Shown here: positions 48,780 to 64,000 of the stretch, in pieces
Numbering within the stretch: position 1 is the stretch's first letter
Layout: the number at the start of each line of letters is the position of its first letter
Assembly (NCBI RefSeq): GCF_047663525.1
Contig: NC_092589.1
Coordinates: forward strand, 23,495,001-23,559,000
Source of the DNA: Anas platyrhynchos
Taxonomy: Eukaryota; Chordata; Aves; Anseriformes; Anatidae
DNA: 64,000 nt
Reading direction: 5' to 3'
Program-made: the position numbers and the translations under genes
The notes under the pieces: generated by a model
Told to the model about the DNA's origin: nothing
What the model saw: only the letters and a program-made list of their open reading frames with translations
The model's database searches: none

Positions 48780-51700
48780 TCAGTCTAAAGGGCAGCTTAG
48801 TGAGATTCATCATGTGAAGGCAGCTTGAAGGCTCCACTCCCGTGAGTGCTCCACCCTCAGGAGACATTTTGGTCCTGCAAAAACAAAAACAAAACAACAT
48901 AATACCAGGAGCACTGGCACCATCCGCTGTAGAAATGGATCCCTGGGATTCTGGGCAGTGGCTGCTGTAAAGATGGGCCAGATCAGATCCCAATGTCTCA
49001 GAAAGAAAATAAGGCACAGAGAGGAGATCATATGGCCCAGAATTTTAAGCAATTAGAGAAAGCATTTCTTTTTACATAAAACATGTCCTCTGATACCTGT
49101 TTCAGCCATTTCTGTTGTCAGTAACTTTAGGTCTGAAAAGATCCTACGTACCTTTGGAAAAAGACATTTGAAAACCAAGCTGCGTTGACGTTATTTTTAA
49201 GAACACAGTAAACACACACTGCTTGCGAGTGTAGTTGAAAACATCCAAAAGGCACATTTGAAGACAAAGGAATTGTTCCTCCATTTTAGCAATCTACAGG
49301 TCTCAGCTGCTTGTACTGTTGGTACATTTTAACATTACCCATGGAAATGGAGCCAGGTTTGAAGCCATTTTCTAAATATGTTGCCAGTAGACATGAAGGT
49401 TGAACAATAAACCCAAAGTGCACTCTTTATTTGCTATTTAGAAATCCCTGCCCATCTCAAAATCCCATCGTAATCCTTTTAAACTTGCAAGGAAAAGAAA
49501 TAGATTTGGGGAAAACACGACCAGAAGTTAAAGGGAAAATAAGAGATACAGAAATCTTAGATTATATTTGGAGCCATTTCTGGAACAGAGTGAAAAGAAC
49601 CTGAAGCAGATCTTCTTCTTTCCAATCACTGCAGTGACTGTTGAATTCAAGTGTATGCCTTGCTGTTTTTGCACACTCGCAAATCAGAATGTTTAAGGAA
49701 ATCTGTCCGCTAACCGCAAACTAGGCAGTATAGATAAGAACAGGTGCCTTCCTTGAAAAGTTTATGATCCAGTTTTTGTTTGGAAAGTTCATCTGTGTAG
49801 ATACATACACACAGTTAGTTACAAGATAAAACGGAAGGAAATGGCATACAGCACCACCATAGAGAGATAAGATAATAACATTGATAACCTGAACTGACCA
49901 ACTGTCCTTGCTGGCCTTAGATTTACCCAGTTGAATTAACTTAAGGTCAAAAACTCAAACACTCACCCCCAATTTTCATTTATTTTTTGCTCACCGGGAT
50001 TCAACAGCCAAAATATTTATGTTTAAAGTTCAGTATGCTTGCAGCATTGCCTGCCAACAAATGTAATTTTTAACACATGGTCATTTGTCTACCTAAACAC
50101 TGCAGCTTCAACTCCTGAGGTTGGTTTTGTTCACCCTGTTTTCAGAACACCAGTAACACCTTTACAATAGCCAATAACAACATTAAAACTAGTACATGCT
50201 CTTCTTCCTCTCCCACTTGTACTATTTTATTCCAGCTATTTTTATGGTGCTTTCTTCCTTTTTCCATGAAAGTGATGTTCAACAAAATTATTTTATCTGA
50301 ACTACATAGCATGAAAAGTGAGATTTTTTCAACTATTATTCTCCTTTCAGTGAGAACAGGCCAAGTTCTAACTTCCAAGCTCTCAAAAGTCCTACCTTAT
50401 ACAAGGTTTCAATTACCAAAACATGAGCCCAAGCATTACCTTTTCAGCAGAGCTAAAGTGCTCAAGTGTGCTCTATTTTGTCAATAGAGAGCAGCACTAT
50501 CACTGTATCCCACCTTACAAAGTTTAACCCAAACTTATCAACCCTAAGAACAAAGAAAACTATCTGCAATTCTGTTATAAAGTAGTATCAGTTAATCAAC
50601 CACATGATGTTATTCTGATTCATTTACTTAGTTTCTAATAGATAATTTACCAAGAGATAAAGTTTTTTATACTGGTGTAATTAAGAGTGTGAATATTTCT
50701 ACTTGCAGACAGCTCTGTTTGTGCTTTTAGTGGAAGGACACCTGAGACAGGACCATCTCTGCCAGACAGGCATTAGCCTCTCCTCTGTGGAAGATCACCA
50801 CAGCAGATTCAATCACCTTCAGGTACTTCAAGTCCTACTACGAAAGAGAGAAACATGCCAGGGGGCTGCAGGGGAAGCTCTGTCTTCAAACCCATTACAG
50901 AATGAGAGCACCTCAGTTCTAAGAACAGCGTTGTCAACATGTTTACTCATGAATTTAATCAAGTCAACTGGTTGAAGGTTGGCTGTTTGTTCAAACTGAT
51001 AAGGTTGCAGTATTTGAGACTGTATTTAGTTTTGCCTTTTCTTTGTTCTGTGCTATTAGCAGCTTAAACATCTAATTTTTAAAATACCGGTTGTAGTGTT
51101 TTGATGGGAGCTGAAACTGCTTATCAGTTCTTAACAACCTGTTTTGCTCTGCCAGAAACTCTTGGTGCTCTTCAGTCACTTATGCCTGAGGACACCGAAG
51201 CTGAGTGCCCAGTGTGTATGACAGTGTAAGTAGTATGCAATAGCTCTTAAAACTAGATTGATTTTGCCATTATGAGAGTCTGGGAGAACAACACTCCAGT
51301 CCTCCTACTAAAAGTTATCCTCAAAATACAGTTCCAGTCCATGCTAGAGGCAGGATACCAGGACAGAAAGGTCTTAGGGACACTCTTCTGTTAAGTCAGC
51401 TGTGAAAGAAGTTGAACATATAGACTGAGGTATCATTTCCCAAATCCTTTGCTAAATACCACCCTTGAGACTTTGTCTATATAGTGAGAAAAAAAAAATA
51501 GATGATTTTAAGATGCAACCAACGCAAATCCTTTAGTACTAATCATCGTCAGAGAATTTCCAAGTGTTCAAGCATTCTGAGCAAGGTGGTCTGAAGTATT
51601 TAATAATTTTTGCAATTTTCTCACAAAACCTGGGGTACAACCACAAGTGATAATATGCTGGACAAGCCACTGGTTCAATTTCATATTCAGTATTTTGACA

Positions 51701-52749
51701 ATGTTTTGAAAGCTGGCCACATGCATCTATGCAAAAGCAAACATTTTACATGTTTTTGAAAAGGTGAGAAGTATGAAGACCTGCACTGTAAGTCTCATAT
51801 ATGCTTAAGACTTTTGGACTATTGATACAAAAATTGTATTTTGGAAACAGGCAGAACAGGGAGACATGTAGTATTGATCTAGGAAGAGTCTGGGGAGGAT
51901 CTTACTGGTGTAATTTTTTAATTGCCAAGTTTTCACTCAAATCTTCAGGACAAGGGGTTTAGGTAACCTTCCATCATGCAGCAAAATCAAGAATGAGGAA
52001 CAAGCTAAGTATGCACCATTCAAAAGTTACTCTTTGGTGCTATTTATTGCCAGGACTTCCTTCTTTAAGCCAATCTTATGCTAACAATGAAAGGTTTTTT
52101 TCCTCTTCAAATCATTTCATACCTCTGCAACACCCAACCTTCTCTGCTAAAGCTACACACAGTAAGTGAAGGAAAAGAAAAGGGACTTTAAGGAACATGG
52201 CATAGATACAACCACAGTCTAAAATCTTTAGCGCTTAAAATACCTCCCTTCAGATTGCCTATGCATTACTCATTGCAGTATCACTGTGAGACAGCTATAA
52301 ATGCCAATTTATAAGATAACAGAAACAGAACTTTGCAAAATACCTGCAATGCCATTAACCTGCATCCAGCTAACAATGTGGCATTTATTTTAAGATAGTC
52401 TTTCAAATGTGATTCAGGATGGGGTGGATATATTCTTTGAAACATCTGGCTCAAGAGGCAGTTTCCAAAAATAGTAGAATTTACCTTGCCTAAAAGTTAA
52501 CAGCAAGTTTGTATTGAAAACTGAAAAATTTACAAGCTTTGAAGGCAAAACTAAAAGCAGTCATTTTATGTGTAAATTTTACGTAGGAACACTGAACTGG
52601 AGTGTTTATGATGTTCTTTCCAGTCTTTCAGACATTTTCTCAGAGTACAAGAAAATATGCACCAAAAATGAAAAAAAAAAAAGACAGACATGAGCAAGGT
52701 ATATTCCATCCTTCCCATTCAGCAACATAGAAAAAACAACCAAAGCATA
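48780..52749. other. Intergenic between EPRS1 and the SLC30A10-like first exon
   Basis: No established gene. Two weak exon-like segments on the plus strand (50709-50822 and 51156-51225) are described separately. No interspersed repeat was recognised. Confidence 0.55.
51156..51225 (+). other. Exon-like segment, unknown
   Basis: Flanked by CTCTGCCAG| and |GTAAGT, both good splice signals. The open frame encodes TLGALQSLMPEDTEAECPVC followed by MT, including a CxxC pair. An upstream segment (50709-50822), preceded by a good CTACTTGCAG acceptor and followed by a weak GTACTT donor, is also open. Its end phase (0) does not fit the start phase of this one, so they cannot be adjacent coding exons. 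Could be part of a lncRNA, a decayed gene or chance. I recognise no family. Confidence 0.2.
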
Positions 52750-52967
52750 TTACAGCTCACGATACATGTTTATTATTAGAGGTGTTTACAGAAAAGTCTG
52801 CGAATTACTGCTAGTCTAAGACTGACAACTGGGGGTGTTTATGGTTTATGGCTTTGTTTTTTGAATCATCTAAAAAGTCACAAAACTGATTAAGTTTAGG
52901 GGCTATTTCAGTCTTATTAAAAAAAGTTCAATTCACAGATAAAGGAGAAGGTGCTTTCAATAGCAGT
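52750..52967 (-). other. EPRS1 3' UTR
   Basis: Runs from the EPRS1 stop codon to just past an AATAAA on the minus strand at 52769-52774. The UTR is short, about 200 nt. Confidence 0.75.
52769..52774 (-). terminator. EPRS1 poly(A) signal AATAAA
   Basis: Minus-strand AATAAA about 195 nt past the stop codon. It is a good candidate for the main cleavage signal because of its canonical hexamer and position. Confidence 0.7.
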
Positions 52968-63837
<10,870 letters not shown>

Positions 63838-64000
63838 CTATGGTATTAGAAAAGAACCAGATTTGTGCCATTGAGCATTTAGCAATGAAATTTATCTTAA
63901 TCTTTCTTTTTTTCCACCCCTTTGGTTGGGGTGGAGGGACAGGGAACAGAATATTTTAGTTTTATTTCATAATACCAACTTTTCTTCCCTCCCCCCACCC
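63838..64000 (-). other. EPRS1 intron (window end)
   Basis: Only intron sequence with a T-rich stretch and poly-C-rich end. The preceding EPRS1 exon is beyond the window. Confidence 0.8.

Overview
This window is vertebrate nuclear DNA, almost certainly from a bird. It has AT-rich intergenic DNA, one very GC-rich CpG island, spliced vertebrate genes with GT/AG introns, and CR1 LINE fragments (about 16.26, 18.52, 40.02, 56.53 and 57.9 kb) ending in the typical CR1 3' tail. I see no retroviral, CRISPR or operon-like content. The two genes correspond to the human 1q41 neighbourhood SLC30A10-EPRS1, and both lie on the minus strand.

Layout: 1-26.7 kb is a gene desert with simple repeats, two CR1 fragments, a 29-bp tandem repeat and a cluster of HNF4/HNF1-like motifs. 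About 26.73-31.17 kb is the probable long 3' UTR of SLC30A10, ending at three clustered AATAAA signals. From 31.175 to 36.738 kb are the four coding exons of SLC30A10 (ZnT10, a manganese/zinc efflux transporter). All three introns are phase 1 and the predicted protein has 434 residues. The first exon sits in a CpG island (about 36.04-37.35 kb). From 37.35 to 48.2 kb there is mostly intron-like or intergenic DNA with one possible 135-bp cassette exon (38771-38905).

At 48198-48642 there is a second, intact first-exon homologue of the ZnT10/ZnT1 family. It encodes TM1-TM4, has its own TATA box, and ends in a phase 1 donor. No second copy of the TM5-6 and C-terminal exons was found between it and SLC30A10. 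All visible splice phases allow it to splice into the shared SLC30A10 exons. The best new hypothesis here is therefore one locus with two alternative N-terminal halves. In the upstream version the TM2 metal site is altered: Ala43 and His47, where SLC30A10 has Asn43 and Asp47.

From about 48.78 to 52.75 kb is intergenic DNA with weak exon-like sequence on the plus strand. From 52.75 kb to the window end are the last 12 coding exons of EPRS1 (glutamyl-prolyl-tRNA synthetase). They cover the prolyl-tRNA synthetase catalytic core, anticodon-binding domain and C-terminal zinc-binding domain, about 499 residues in one unbroken frame. The 5' part of EPRS1 lies beyond the window. The two genes are not functionally linked; they are neighbours in a conserved block. 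Exon boundaries were set by eye from splice consensus, reading frame and remembered family sequences, with no database search.
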